Below, piece after piece: positions 11,098 through 23,622 of a stretch of DNA of 64,000 nt. The notes under the pieces are model-generated. The model worked only from the letters and a program-made list of their open reading frames with translations. It was not told where the DNA came from and made no database searches. Source of the DNA: Pogostemon cablin (taxonomy: Eukaryota; Streptophyta; Magnoliopsida; Lamiales; Lamiaceae); assembly GCA_023678885.1 (NCBI GenBank), contig CM042997.1, positions 22,512,064 through 22,576,063 on the forward strand, given 5' to 3'. The position numbers and the translations under genes were made by a program. Position 1 is the stretch's first letter, and the number at the start of each line of letters is the position of its first letter.

Positions 11098-11109
11098 TGG
11101 TATCAGAGC
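11098..11109 (+). other. primer binding site, initiator tRNA-Met
   Basis: TGGTATCAGAGC, complementary to the 3' end of plant initiator tRNA-Met, 2 nt after the LTR end. Primes minus-strand DNA synthesis. Confidence 0.9.
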
Positions 11110-11400
11110 TTCGGTTTCGTGGTGAAGCGTGACACGTTAGGATAGGGTTTATGTGATTAATTTTTCGGAATTAGGATCACATGTTTAGGGTTTTGGTTTT
11201 ATTGCGCAAATCATGAATATCCCTATGTAATATATACCCTATATCATATCTATTCGTTCATGGTTGTGTGTGAGAGGATTCGACGAAAACTGTTCGTCAA
11301 TTTCACATGCAAGGAAGAAAGAGAGGGCAAAAATAGAATCACGCTTTTGAGAGAAAATCCAGCGTACAGAGGCAATAACCAGAGTTTCAACGGTCGGATT

Positions 11401-11840
11401 GATCTGTAATTTGGTCAGCACGTTCAGACCTTGTGGATGTACATTCTGAACGGTGGAGATCGAATTTGGAGCCTTTTCTTGCTGGGAGTACGCTGAAAAC
11501 AGAAGCAGATATTTGGGCGATTCTGTTTTGCGCAGTCGAGGGAAAAGTGCCGTTTCTGACAAACTAATCGTTGGATCGAGCTGTAATTTGGTCAACACGT
11601 TCAAACCTTGTGGATGTACATTCTGAACGGTGGAGATCGAATTTGGAGCCTTTTCGTACTGGGAGTATGCTGAAAACAGAAGCAGATATTTGGGCGATTC
11701 TGTTTTGCGCAGTCGAGAGAAAAGAGCCGTTTCTCACAAAATAACCATTGGATCGATCTGTAATTTGGACAGAATGTTCAGGACTTACAGTAGTAGATTC
11801 TGGACGGTGAAGATTGGATTCTGAGGTTCTTTCAGTTTCG
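11401..11840 (+). repeat. 177-bp tandem repeat in the Copia leader
   Basis: The unit starting near CTGTAATTTGG begins at about 11401, 11578 and 11755 (period 177), 2.4 copies. It includes CATTCTGAACGGTGGAGATC and TTTGGGCGATTCTGTTTTGC in both full copies. Confidence 0.85.
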
Positions 11841-12084
11841 AACTACGAACGACAGTTGGTGTAGTTTGGTGTTGCGCGTTGGGCTGAACTTGGTTCCATG
11901 CAAGTAGGCCCTTGGACGAGCGACAGTCCGGGCGAGGGGCGCTCGTCAAGGTACTTGGGGCGCTCCCTGACATAATTGGCGGTGGGATATGACGATGAAC
12001 GTCTTGGGGCATAAGCAATCCTGCTTGTTGCGTAAGGCATCGATTCCACAGTAGGAGTGTCGGACAAGACATTAAAATTTAGAG

Positions 12085-12138
12085 GCGTTTTTATTCCTAA
12101 TATATATAACTGTCATAATTGATTTAATTGTCTATTAT

Positions 12139-12192
<54 letters not shown>

Positions 12193-12870
12193 ATGCCTGA
12201 TCTCTATGATTTATTGTCTTATATAGAAGCATGCTAGATTGCGTATTATATTTGGTATATTATATGCATGTATTGCTAGAGTGTTGGATAAGACATCCAA
12301 TTTTAAGAAAACTAATTCCTAATATATAACTGCCATAATAGATTGTATATTATTGTTATATATGGATGTCGAATTAATTCCTAATATATGACTGCTATAA
12401 TTGATTTAATAATCTATTATTGTCATATATGAATGTCGAATTAATTCCTAATATATAACTGCTATAATTGATTGTCTATTATTGTTATATATGGATGTTG
12501 AATTGATTCCTAATATATAACTGACATAATTGATTTAATTATCTATTATTGTTATATATGGTTGCTCATCGATATCGATGATTTTGATAATCTAGACGAT
12601 ATGACGATCGATATCGATAGTTTCGGAATTTTGATAATCTTGATGTTTTTCGAATATTTGATAATCTAGTCGATATCGATGATTTTGATAATCTGGATGA
12701 CATCGACGGTCGATATCGATGGTTTCGAAAATTGGACAATCTGGAAATTTTGAAAATTTGATAGTCTGGAAGTCTTTGCTGATATTCGTGCCTGGTGGCG
12801 AACAATCGAATTCGCTGATATATAACTGTTAATGATTGATTTAATTATTGATTATTGTTATATATGTATG
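12085..12870 (+). repeat. minisatellite of about 62-66 bp plus (TA)n in the Copia leader
   Basis: The unit TTCCTAATATATAACTG..TAATTGATT..TATTATTGTTATATATGG recurs near 12092, 12312, 12379, 12445, 12509 and 12824. A pure (TA)n run lies at 12145-12190. Between 12565 and 12790, GATATCGATGATTTTGATAA-type words repeat. Confidence 0.8.
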
Positions 12871-13039
12871 CATAACTCTCTGTGATTTACTGCCTTATGT
12901 GCCGTAATAGAAGCATGCTAGCGTTGCGTATTTTATTCTGAATATCATATGCATGTAAAAACCCTCGGTGTTAAATTACTAAGTGGGAGAGGGGATTGGT
13001 AAATATTCCCGCGGCCTCCATTATTGGTTTGTAAGTGAT

Positions 13040-13220
13040 GTGAGTAAACTTGCGTGTTGGCAATAGGCCTTCCTCCCTAACGGATGAGTTTATTCACGGA
13101 TCACTGGTACAGACTTCATTACATAATTATTGTTTGTAATGTGGTACATGAACTTGCGTGTTGGCAATTTGCCTTCCTCCCTAACGGATGAGTTTATGTG
13201 GGGCTCACTGGTACAAACTT
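13040..13220 (+). repeat. tandem duplication in the Copia leader
   Basis: AACTTGCGTGTTGGCAAT..GCCTTCCTCCCTAACGGATG..CACTGGTACA occurs twice with a period of about 102 bp (13050 and 13151). A degenerate third CCTCCCCAACGGAGTCACTG is near 13345. Confidence 0.75.
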
Positions 13221-13699
13221 ATAATTGATGATTGTAGGAAGCTATCCGAGCGCATGTGTACTTCTCCAACTGTAAGGCACACAAGCTCGCGCAGTGGACT
13301 TGGGATCAAATAATGGTGTACACTTAGGTGTAAATAATAAGTATCCTCCCCAACGGAGTCACTGCTATTATTTGCATGGCTAAAGAGGAACCGACTATTA
13401 ATTATTTTGTCATAAAGTTAGGTTGACAAATGAAATTAATGGGTAAAACCTTCTCTTGTAAATGTTTGGGTTTGTAAACGTCCACACTAACGTGGCTTGC
13501 AGACTCACGGTGCTTGAGATGTCGGTGAATTTTATTTTTATATAGTTTTGAGGGAATCAATATAAAAGGATAAAATTTGAAGATTTGATCGGTATATTTA
13601 TTTATGATTCTCTGTAATTTCAAATGGTTTTATCTCGCTTATTGTTAACTAAAAGAAATTATATTTACTGGTCCAAAATTAGATGATTAGAAAAGAATC

Positions 13700-14560
13700 T
13701 TGGTTTTGATTTTACTGCTTAAGAAAATAAAAATGTGTTCTCCCTTAAAGATGTTCATGATGCCTATTAAAGTCTCTAGTGGATATGTGAGAAGTTCATA
13801 GAAATATGATGGTCTCATGTAACTCTTCGGATACTTGAGTAAGTTAAAAGGCGGTAGGTCATGATTGAAGTTGATGAATGAATTAGATACATGTAATAGA
13901 AGTTGAAGGGGAAACCTAAGTCAATTTTATTCTCCATAATTTCCTAGATGTTTTGAGTAAGTTTCTCCTGAATTACAAGAGGTTGTATATGGTGGGAAAC
14001 TTCTGACAAAACATGTGGTAAAGAAAATCCAATTTCATAAAAGGAGTGAACAAGGATAGAATCTTACTTGCTAGTCGTTGAAGCATGATTAGTGATGGCA
14101 CCTACTTATACATTGTGTAGATACCGGAATCACTAAATGTTTATTACTAAGTGAGGATAAGATTATTTTATACATGGATAATACTATGAGAGTAGTGGCT
14201 GTTGCAGTGGGAGTTGTTTATTTATCTTACGATATGAATAAACGTTTGATTTTATGAAATTTTCTTTACGTACATTTTCATAGAAAGAATTTGATTTCGG
14301 TTTCTATGCATTAATAGATGGATACTCCATTTCATTTAAATGACATGGTCATTATAATGAATGATAGAGTTGTAATCTGTTATGGTACGTTGGTGAACAA
14401 TTTGTACACTCTTAAATCATATTTATCCCCTGGATGCGATAAATAGTAATTAATAATGAGTCTTCTAATCTAGTAGGAGAAAGGTACCTTCGGAAATGAA
14501 TTTCCCACCTTAATGGTGTGACGAATAGAAGGAATAGCACTCTTATGGTAGTGATTAGAT
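13700..14560 (+). pseudogene. Copia gag/protease/pre-integrase remnant
   Basis: Read across shifting frames, this holds Copia polyprotein vestiges: a gag-like stretch near 13900-13980, and at 14188-14330 a stretch reading TMRVVAVAVGVVYLS then NFLYVHFHRKNLISVS. That matches the Copia pre-integrase pattern VG.GA.VAA.AVG.V.L..YVP...KNLISVS. Stops interrupt every few dozen codons. Between this and the integrase end most of the integrase core is missing, so an internal deletion is likely. Confidence 0.65.
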
Positions 14561-14562
14561 AG

Positions 14563-14766
14563 ATGATGAATTATTTGGAATTACTAAATTCATTTTATGG
14601 ATATGCCCTAGGAACAGTAATTCGTAAGAATGTTTTTCTATTTGTGGGATATCCTAGAAAAATGAAGGATGATTTATTTAGTCCACAAGATCGAAGAGTG
14701 ATTGTTAACATAAACACTAGATTTTTGGAAAAAGGACTATGTAATAAATCAAATACCCATGTATAA
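14563..14766 (+). pseudogene. Copia integrase C-terminal remnant
   Basis: The open frame reads SFYGYALGT (family: LSFWGYAL.TA) followed by VFLFVGYPRKMKDDLFSPQD and RRVIVNINTRFLEKGL. The latter matches the conserved end of Copia integrases (C.FVGYP.....Y.F..P...KV.VS.NA.FLE). Roughly 80 residues that normally lie between these two motifs are missing, so the fragment carries an internal deletion. Integrase inserts the cDNA copy into the genome; this remnant lacks the catalytic DDE core. The apparent ATG is internal to the ancestral polyprotein and is not a true start. Confidence 0.8.
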
Positions 14767-15169
14767 GTTGTTCTAAAGGAAGTGAGAGAAAAACACAAAG
14801 TATTAGTACCAAGTGTACAAGAGGATATACCACAAGGTAAACTGCGACGCGTGTCACATCTGATACACAATTGCGTGTAGTGTCTTCTCGTAGTGGGAGG
14901 GTTGTTCTAAATCCTGATAGATATATGTTTTGGGAGAGTCGTGAGGCTTGGTCCCTAGTAAACATGGAGTTAACCCACGAATACGACGAAGAACTACAAG
15001 ATAGAAATGCGAAATCTTAACAAATTGCAATAAATGTTGAAATAGAATCAATAGATTCTAAATAAGATCTGGATGATTGTAGAACCACGGATGGTGTGAA
15101 AACCATTAGAAGTGGTCATACAAAATAAAAGAGGATCATACGGTAAGGTGAAAACCTTAGAAGTAAAGC

Positions 15170-15860
15170 TTGTTGGGAAAAGGTATACTCAGAAAGAAAT
15201 GATTCGATTATGAGAAAACCTGTTCGCCAGTAGCTATGCTTATGTTGATCCGGACTCTTTTATCTGTTGCTACTCATATGAAATATGAGGGATAGCAAAT
15301 AGATGTCAAAACAGTTTTCCTGATTGGAAATCTTGAGGGAAACATCTATGTGAAGCAACCAGAGTGATTCATTGCAAAGAGCTAAGAGCATTGTGATAGT
15401 GAGCTTAAAAGTGTCCATTAATGGACTAAAACAAGCTTCAAGATCATGAAACATCCGTTTTGATGAGGTAATCCAGTGACATGGATCTAATCAATGATCG
15501 GATGGGTCTTGTGTATTGAAAAGAGTGATGGAAACGTGGTGGTATTTCTTGTACTATACGTAGATGATATATTGCTCATTGGAGACAATGAAAGAGTATT
15601 GTCGGGCGTATGTGTATGGATAATAACGCGGTATGAAATGAAGGACTTAAGAAGAGCAAAAATATCCTTTTGATCATGGTAATACGGATCACAAGAAAGG
15701 ATATTATGCTTGTCTCAAGCTTCATGAATTGATACGATCCTTACTTGTTTTAGCAAGTGACTTTATCTAAGAAAATATGTCTTGAGACACAAAAGGAAGA
15801 TAAAGGTGACGAAAGTGGTTCCTTATGCTTTGGCGAATAAGGAAGCTTAATCTTAGGAAT
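15170..15860 (+). pseudogene. Copia reverse transcriptase remnant
   Basis: Around 15500-15650 one frame gives SDGNVVVFLVLYVDDILLIG followed by NDERVL and, shortly after, RYEMKDL. This is the Copia reverse-transcriptase active site (YVDD with flanking LLLYVDDMLI.G) and the downstream .F.MKDLG motif. Upstream, 15240-15470 retains fragments resembling the LD VKTAFLNG and F..KLKKSLYGLKQ regions. Frameshifts and stops prevent a continuous product. Confidence 0.8.
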
Positions 15861-15959
15861 GCTATGCGCGAGAATGGATATCTATTTTGCTGAACGCATG
15901 AACAGTGGGTATCAACGTAACCCGGAACAAGAATGATGAACTGTGGTAAGACATATATG

Positions 15960-16440
15960 AAGTGCCTGAGAAGGACTGGAAATTATATGTAAGCTTACTG
16001 GGCAAATTCACTGCTTCTTCTGGATTACGTAGATTTGGATTTTTTAGTCAGATTGGACGACAATAAATCCACCTCAAGGTTATGTGTTTAATTTTAGGAA
16101 GTTGAGTCATAATGTGGAGGAGTGTTATATAGAAATATATTTCAGACTCCGGACTCCATCATGGAAAGATGATAAATTGAAGCCTATGAGGCAGCCAAAG
16201 TATCTGTATGACTCTAGAAACTTCAAGATGGACTTTGAAGTGTTTCTAAGTTTGCCCAAGGATATCACAATTTATATTGATGATATTGGTGCAGTTGCAA
16301 ACTTGAAGGAATCACGAGCCCATAAGGCAATTAAACACATGGAGTGCAAGTACCACCTGTTACGAGAAATCGTATGATGAGGGGAAGGTTGTTATCGCCT
16401 AGATTGCATCGGATGATGACCTAGTAAATCCATTTACAAG
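15960..16440 (+). pseudogene. Copia RNase H remnant
   Basis: At 16258-16377 the frame reads DITIYIDDIGAVANLKESRA then HKAIKHMECKYHLLREIV. This matches the end of Copia RNase H (..IYCDN.GAIA.AKEPRSH...KHI...YH.IRE.V), followed out of frame by DDLVNPFTR (family ..NLADPFTK). An in-frame TGA directly follows REIV. RNase H removes the RNA template during cDNA synthesis. The expected first Asp of the YCD motif is present in YID. Confidence 0.85.
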
Positions 16441-16540
16441 GATATTAAGGCGAGAGCTTTTAATGGTCGTGTAATGGGAGTGGAAATCAGATGTATGGCG
16501 GAAGACATGACATCATAGTCTTTTAGTATAAGTGGGAGAT

Positions 16541-17929
16541 TGTTGGATCGTATACTAAAAGTCTAGCTTTTTGTATGAACAATGTTATAACAATTAATTT
16601 GAAATGAGAATCATATGATCAAATGATTGCATCTTGTAATTTATTTATATGTTCGATGCAATAGTCCACTTACTTTATACTGTAGATAATATGTTGTGCG
16701 ACAACACGCGGAAGATCATATTATCGGTTTCCTTATAAAGTATAAACATATGCTCACAATCGAGATAGACGGGGACTCTCTATCGGGATGGTTGTAGTGT
16801 GATTTGGTATTAGCTTGTCTTGGCTATAGAATCACATTAGTGCACTTGTGTGTATTGAGCAGGACCGCCTGAGATCGTTCGATTTATACTGACTTATAGG
16901 AGAACTTGATCTCAGTTATTATGGATGTTCGTGCTCTTAATCCCTATACAATAACCTCGACACATAGGGCAGTATGTATTTCTTTGATTCATCAATGGGT
17001 GAGATTTACATGCAATTAAATCAATAAACTCGGTGAGTTGGGAAGTAGTGCTGTCTCTATGGTGTGCTGTTGATTGTAGAAGGAATCCGTGTCCGTCATA
17101 GGTTGATGATGTCCTCTTGAGGAGCTCATAAGGATTATCATGTAAACCCTGCAGGTGAAATTTATTCCGGCATGATAATGAGGTTGAGTGGTACTACTCT
17201 TGGATGAGATATTAATTAATTGAGTTGTCAGTAACTTAAATTAATTAATGGATATTGTATATCATAAACATGGGGAGACTAACGGGCTCATAATAAGAAG
17301 GAGCCCAAAACATAATTTTGGGATTGGTATGGTAGTGCAGTAATAATATTTTAGTGGAATATATTATTATTATTGGACTTAAGTATAAGCTTTGGGCTAA
17401 GCTTGGATACTTAAGCCCAATGGATGCTCAACCCAATTTCTCCTCCTGGTCCCTGCTGTAGCCCATGTATATAAGTCACCTCAACTTATCTGGAACCCTA
17501 ATCTAATTCATTATTCACGTGTGATGAGGGTTGAGAGCAGATTGAGTAGGTCTCGTAGATCGTCGCCCACACGACGTCGAGATCGGACTTGGGACATACA
17601 GCAGAAGACCGGAAGGTCGTTTGCTGCTGCAGTTCGTCATGTTCCAAAATTCATATAAAATCGTACAGTTCTTCGATTTTGATGTATTATATACTGATGG
17701 AAAGCCGTCGAAGAGAGAATCGTCTGAGCACAAAGATCACTCAATTCCGACATCAGAAGAGGAACTTATGGCTATTCTCGTGGGACTGCACAGACTGCCA
17801 GCGAGAATTCAACCTCTACATCAACCCTTGGTGAAAGGTAATGCGTTTCATGTTTACTTGCTTCCGCTGCTTGTTAGAAATCCATGGAACCCTAATGGGT
17901 CACGTTAACCAAACGATCGAATGCCAACA
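16541..17929 (+). repeat. 3' LTR of Copia element 1
   Basis: About 1389 bp, TGTTGGATCG..CCAACA, preceded by the purine tract AGTGGGAGAT and followed by CTTCG (target duplication). Confidence 0.92.
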
Positions 17930-18249
17930 CTTCGTAGTGGTCTGGAAAATTTAAGTTGATCTTATTAAGGGTCTTATCAAAGTAGTTTGCTCACAATGGT
18001 TGATTAAAGCTATTTTCACCTACATTTTAGTGTATTTTTATATGTGTTTTCGTATTATTTTATCCGTATTTTATATGTTATTTGGTTGTGTTTTGTATTT
18101 TTATTGAAATGTGTGTGAATGAGTTTAAACTTAAGATTTTCACTTTTTATTGGATGCTAAACATGATAAGGAAGATGTAGGAAAAAGCGGATCTCAATTC
18201 GGAGTTGAAACGAGGGAGAACGAACCAAAACAGTGAAGAAATACAGGAG

Positions 18250-18600
18250 CCAGCACCAACACGGGCCGTGTAGCCAACACGGCCCTGTAAGAGGTGGCCG
18301 TGCGGCGACATCTAGTCATTCAACACGGGCAACTTCAGGTCGTGTCCAGTTGCACGAGTCGAGTTGGAAGCACGAGCCGTGTCATCAACACGGCCCTGTA
18401 AGAAGTGACCGTGTGTCAACATCAGAAGAGCCAACACGACCACCCTGTACCCGTGTTACAACACACGACTCGTGTTGCAGCACACGAGCCGTGTTGCGTA
18501 ACACGGCCCTGTAAGGAAAGGCCGTGCGACAGCATCAGAAGACACAACACGGCCATCTCGTGTCCGTGTTGCAGAGCACGACTCGTGCCGTGTATGTTCC
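18250..18600 (+). repeat. GC-rich ACACGG/CCGTGT repeat cluster
   Basis: AACACGGCCCTGTAAG occurs at least three times (near 18277, 18388, 18500), among many CACGAGCCGTGT and CCGTGTTGC words. Several are self-complementary, for example CCGTGTTGCGTAACACGG at 18490-18507. The long open frames here come from the repeat composition, not a gene. Confidence 0.8.
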
Positions 18601-18657
18601 TGCAGAAATTTCCAGATCCTTCTAGAAGCCTCCATAGGGGGTATAAATACCCTTGAT

Positions 18658-18883
18658 GTTGATTTCTATTCATGGAGTTTAATTGTCTTGATGTTGTTAT
18701 GACATGGTTTGTTATTCATGAATGTTTATTGGTTTAATGGATTGTTGATCAATAGATTATTTATGGTAATGTTGATTTCTATTCATGGAGTTTAATTGTC
18801 TTGATGTTGTTATGGCATGGTTTGTTATTCATGAATGTTTATTGGTTTAATGGATTGTTGATCAATAGATTATTTATGGTAAT
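18658..18883 (+). repeat. 113-bp tandem duplication
   Basis: Units start GTTGATTTCTATTCATGG at 18658 and 18771, nearly identical over 113 bp. Confidence 0.9.
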
Positions 18884-21800
18884 TAAATGCTATCATGATG
18901 TTCATGTATGTATTGGTTGGAGTGAGACGGAAACGACCCTCTATAGTATTAGGAAGACATGAATAGACATTGAGTTTGGGTTTGACCGAAAGGATATTTG
19001 AATTCAATGAGGGGAACCAATCCATTCGTTGGCCTTAGTACACAAAAAGGGAGAGTTTAATCTAACTAGTACCTAGATGGAAGGGGTTAATATTGGGCTT
19101 TGATCTTAAGTGCTTTTGGGAGTCTAAAATGGATCAACAACCTTTGTAACCCGAAAGGGAGCTTAGGATACAATCGTGATCACCCTTAGTCTACATCAAT
19201 TGAGTTGAATTCCGTTTGCATGATAATATGAATTGAGTATGCTTGGATGTTTCTAATCCCATGTTTTTCACACTTGAACTTTAGCACCCATTTTCTTTAC
19301 TTGTCATTTCTCTTATTTGCTATTCTTATTTACTTGTTACTTGCTTTAGTTGTTAATCATCTCAAAACCCCCGATCATCTTTACAAAAAACGACATGAAC
19401 ATGAGCTCACGTATTTTGCTAGTCCAAACATAACTCCTTTGTGGATTGATAATTTTTCTTGGGATATACTACTACAACGATCGAGTATTCTTACTCGTGA
19501 GTGCTATAAAAATAGGCAAACAATGGTATAAAGGTCATAGTCACATATTTAAACATGCACTCCAGCAGTAGTAGCATAAGCAAATTTTTTATAGATATTG
19601 ATGAGAGGATTATTGATCTTGTATATATCGCACAAATATCAAGATATGAGAAAAATATTTGTGGAATGAAAATAATGTAAATAAAATTATTTATTTGCCT
19701 GAAGCAAGTAAAAATATTGACCTAGTCAATGATGGCAAATTTTGGAACCTAACCTTAAAGATTAAGGAGACCAAGTATGATTTCAACATTTGAGATTTTC
19801 TTAAAATGCTAGACAATTTAGCTATATTCCCCTGCATAAAAATATTTGTTCAAACATGAATTCTTTTCTATGACACTATTATTTTATTTTTATATGCTAT
19901 TAAATGATTTTGTTTGATTTGGAATTGATATTTATATTGTTGTGATATTAATTTTTGAAACCCAATATTTTTAAAATATGGCATGAGTAATTGAGTTATT
20001 TTTGGCAAACAGATGAGCCAGATAATTTAAATTTTTTTAGTCATAAGATATGACAAGGCACTTGTGAAGTTTGTGTGTAAATTTTATGGTATGATACTTA
20101 CATACTAATGTTGGACTTATATCTCTTAGTATGTTTAAAAGATTCAAGAAAAAAAATGGTCAAATATTTTTTCATGTCATGACCAAAATATCTTAGTGAT
20201 ATATCCACTTAATAAATTAGTTTTATTCAAAGTTCACTAATACAAATGAAATTACATATGACGAGCTCAAATACTGAATATTTGATTTAGTCAAGTGGAA
20301 TTGATATCAACTGATAATATTGAAAAAGTGGAACATCCAATGTCTTATGATCACATGCAGTGAATATTTTATTCCAACTATTAATATTTGGGAAACTTGG
20401 AATAACTAAACACAAATTCTGGCTCCTGCATATCATAATTATACCCTTTTTATAACTAGTGTTGCTCAATCATGGCCAGAAGCCTTAAACATTTCCCATC
20501 TGCAAATTTTGAATTGTGCAATTTGTATTTTATATCACCACCATAGCGTACTTCAATGGGCAGCCTAATAATAATTATCCGTCAATTTCTATAAAGCCCA
20601 AAATAGGGGATCAATATATATTTTAGTGTGCTAATTGCACATTTAATAAAAATTATTTCACGGCATTAGGGGGAGATTTAAGCCCAATATTAATGTGAAT
20701 GCCGAGAAATTCTATTATTCTGCACTAGATTGACTGAACCAGAAGTTTAAAAGATTATTGATTTACAATAGCAAATAAACTGTCAAACTATTATAATAAA
20801 GTGACAAAGTCCCTTATATTTATAATCAATGGACCACTGGAAGTAGAGTTCCCCAGAGACATAATATTTTAAACAATTATTGGATCAACGCTAGAAGCGT
20901 GAAAGACTATGATTTGAAAATTAAACATCCGCGGAAATTCATTTTAAGAATAAATAGTCACTTCCAAAATTATCTGAAGAGTTTGTTTTGATAACCTCTT
21001 CATAGATTTGTCCAGAAGACAAATATCCAGTAAATTGCACGTGCATCAAAATAATCAAAATACTGGGTATGCGAAACGACTAGATCCATATGTATTGGGA
21101 AATAACGAAGGATCTAATTATATAGATACATAAATCATTATAAAAGTTGGGAGAAGAATATGAATTGAAATAGAAAGTTGTCGACAACATTGTTTTTTTT
21201 ATTGCTTTTACTGTCTTAAATAATAATTTAGATCCGGAACTTATATTTGATATCAAAGTGCCAGAAGCACAAATATTTTGTAAGACAGAATAAAGCATTG
21301 AGGTTGAGCTTAACTCGTTAAAATTTTATTTGAATGTTATCTAGAATGATATAAATATTTGTCCCAGAAGGACTTATGAATGATAAAGTGGTGATCAGTT
21401 AAAGCTCAAAGGGTTCTTGCAGAGGCCCAATATATAAATGATACATATTCTCCCATTATACATTATGTTTCGCTACTTAATTTATATGACAGTTTCAATA
21501 TATTTAGATATGCAGTAAATACACAATATTATATGATTTACATGAAAATCCACGAAGGATTAAATCTCCTCAATTTGGATGAGAATAAAATATCACAATA
21601 TATAACTACAATATTGGTCATTGCAAGACCTTGAAATAGTTAATATGGATATGCTACATTTTAATTTGTTATTTCTTCCTGAAGAAGAAAGAAAATTGTG
21701 TATATATGAATGACTTAAGATTGAAATGTATAAGAAATTTATATAAGGTAACACATGCAAACACAACGGATTTTTCAGAATGAAAGAATTTGGGTAAGCC

Positions 21801-22689
21801 AAAAAGTTGTCTCAACCTGTAGATTGAGAATATCTTAAAGTTTAAAACCAGTTAATCCTTTTGATGTTTGTTTTAGATGAATTTTCGATTTTCGATATAT
21901 TTATTTATATTGTATGCCAATTGTCATTTTTTATCCCTTGAAGTGGAAAACTAATGTCTATATACTTGAAGTATATAATGAGGATATTTTGGGCTAGAAG
22001 TCCCTCAATTCAGTGCTTTTAAAGCACATGTTTTCTCATAATTGTATCAGGCCTGATATGCACTTATGATGAACTTGCTAGCAAGATTTTATGACTCTCA
22101 GACAAAGAGAAGTTACATGAAATTAAACATATCCTCAATTATCTCTTAGATACAAAATACTATTGGTTTATTTATAAGAAATCAACGTGACATTGGCATA
22201 TTAATTTTGAATGTTAAATAAACAATCCCCATAATGTTAAAGTTTCAAACTGGTGTAATAAGATTGTCGATATAATAATTTTATAGCCCATGGGGCATGA
22301 TGAAAGACGAATTTCCCAGTTTATTATAAGACAATAAATTATGTGTTGTATGGATGAACAATTAATATATTATGCGAGACATGAAAATTTTATTTTATAT
22401 GCTCCAGAAGAGCAATGAGTATTACAGATTGCATTTGCTCATGTAAAAATCTAAATTATTTATCATTATTTTTGCTTATTCCAAAAAATATATTTTAGTA
22501 TGTGCTTGTAGTATTGGATTATGCATACCCACAAGATTGTCATCTTCAGGGGGAGTAATAATTTCAAGTAAATTCTGAAACTTCGATCTTGAAGATCAGC
22601 AATTATATTACAATGTATCCCTATTTTCAGGGGGAGCAGTAATTTCTAAACAATTCAGAAGATTAAGTCCTGAAGACTAATAGTTGTAC

Positions 22690-23090
22690 TCTTTTTTCCT
22701 TTTACTAAATTTTTCCCACCGGGTTTTCTTAGTCTAAGGTTTTTAACGAGGCAACTAATGCAACACATCAAAGTCATAAGACCTGCACTCTTTTCTTTAA
22801 CTAAGTTTTTTCCTAAGAGGTTTTCTTAGTTGAAGGTTTTTAATGAGACATGCAAGCTAAATGTCTTGGGGAAGAAACAACTTCTAAACAATCCTGAAGA
22901 TTGGTCCTGAAGACCAAGCTGTACTCTTTTTTTTTAACTAAGTTTTTTCTTACGAGGTTTCCTTGGTTGAAAGTTTTTTAATGAGGCAGCTAATATGAAA
23001 TATTATGAAATGATAAGACATGTACTCTTTTCCTCGACTGGTTTTTCCCACAGGGTTTTCTAGCGAGGTTTTTAACGAGGCATGCATATG
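22690..23090 (+). repeat. repeated 3' noncoding units of Copia element 2
   Basis: Four degenerate units of about 110-120 bp with ACTAAGTTTTTTCC..GGTTTTCTTAGT..AAGGTTTTTAATGAGGC, the last just before the purine tract and LTR. Confidence 0.75.
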
Positions 23091-23113
23091 ATGTCGTAAT
23101 GTCCAAGGGGGAG

Positions 23114-23335
23114 TGTTGTGAAATATTTTATATGGACATTACTCCATATATCATTAGAATAGGAAGAGAGCTTATTACTATTGTACCCTTTCTCTTCTCT
23201 ATATAAAGAGTGAGGATTTTGTACAGACAGATATCAGTATGAACATTAATGAAATCTCTCTTTCTCATATTTCTTTATTCTTCTCTTCTTCTTTATATTT
23301 CTGTTATTGTTCTTCTTATTAAATAGTTTACAACA
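23114..23335 (+). repeat. 3' LTR of Copia element 2
   Basis: TGTTGT..ACAACA termini. A TATA-like CTATATAAAGAG at about 23198-23209 may be the promoter. Confidence 0.8.
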
Positions 23336-23373
23336 AATCAATCTTCAATTTTTCTCTCTCTGTATATTAATAT
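23336..23373 (+). repeat. flank sequence duplicated at 32636-32673
   Basis: AATCAATCTTCAATTTTTCT followed by CTCTCTGTATATTAA is present at both places. Here it directly follows the Copia LTR; at 32636 there is no LTR. Confidence 0.8.
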
Positions 23374-23584
23374 TAGTGTTATGTGTAATTACCACGGATA
23401 TATTAATTGTTTTTGGTAGCTCCCATTAATAAAAAGGAAAATATATATTTTGAAATCACAACTCAAATTGAAAATATATAATGAATTAATACGAAGAGTT
23501 TAATATTCAATCAAATATTTACTTTTTTTTCTAGGAAATTAAGGATAAAAATTTTTAATGTCGGACGTCAAATACATTGAAAAA

Positions 23585-23622
23585 ATTGATGTGCATGTCC
23601 TTCAACGGAGTCTTGGACGCTT
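23585..23622 (-). pseudogene. short fragment of the kelch-like gene 3' end
   Basis: TTGATGTGCATGTCCTTCA and GGAGTCTTGGACGCTTT match 27815-27862 (end of kelch-like copy 2) with a 6-nt gap and two substitutions. Too short to encode anything. Confidence 0.6.

Larger units (their letters stand above)
9714..17929 (+). mobile_element. Ty1/Copia LTR retrotransposon, complete but decayed
   Basis: Two long LTRs (9714-11095 and 16541-17929) with TG start; the 3' copy ends CCAACA. CTTCG directly flanks both outer ends (9709-9713, 17930-17934), the 5-bp target duplication. The primer binding site TGGTATCAGAGC (11098-11109, initiator tRNA-Met) follows the 5' LTR after 2 nt, and a purine tract AGTGGGAGA precedes the 3' LTR. 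Domain remnants appear in Copia order: gag (about 13700-14100), protease and pre-integrase, integrase end (14563-14766), reverse transcriptase with YVDD (about 15560), RNase H (16084-16440). All are broken by stops and frameshifts, so the element is not autonomous. Confidence 0.95.
17935..19535 (+). mobile_element. remnant of an older LTR retrotransposon (LTR/leader type, probably Ty3/gypsy)
   Basis: Noncoding region with features common in gypsy-type LTRs: an array of ACACGG/CCGTGT words (18250-18600), a 113-bp tandem duplication (18658-18883), and a long unstructured region ending in a CTCCTTTGTGGATTGATAA-like stretch (19434-19452) typical near LTR ends. Copia element 1 is inserted at its left side. 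No domain was readable, so the family is an inference. Confidence 0.45.
19536..23335 (+). mobile_element. Copia element 2, decayed, 5' LTR missing
   Basis: A 222-bp 3' LTR (23114-23335) starts TGTTGTGAAATAT, ends TTTACAACA, and is preceded by the purine tract AAGGGGGAG. The body is heavily mutated. Around 22071-22200 a shifting frame recalls the Copia segment LLARY....H...IKHILRYL.GT.D.GLFY..(N)QRDIG. A 3' noncoding region with repeated TTTTCTTAGT..AAGGTTTTTAA..GAGGCA units (22690-23085) is characteristic of one Copia group. No matching 5' LTR was found upstream. Confidence 0.75.

Noticed and set aside
12145..12190. (TA)n as a possible origin or promoter
   Set aside because: Simple microsatellite inside a retrotransposon leader; the same holds for 52288-52375.
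18233..18673. Three overlapping frames of 83-93 codons
   Set aside because: All fall in the ACACGG repeat cluster; His/Arg/Thr-rich repeat translations, not a gene.
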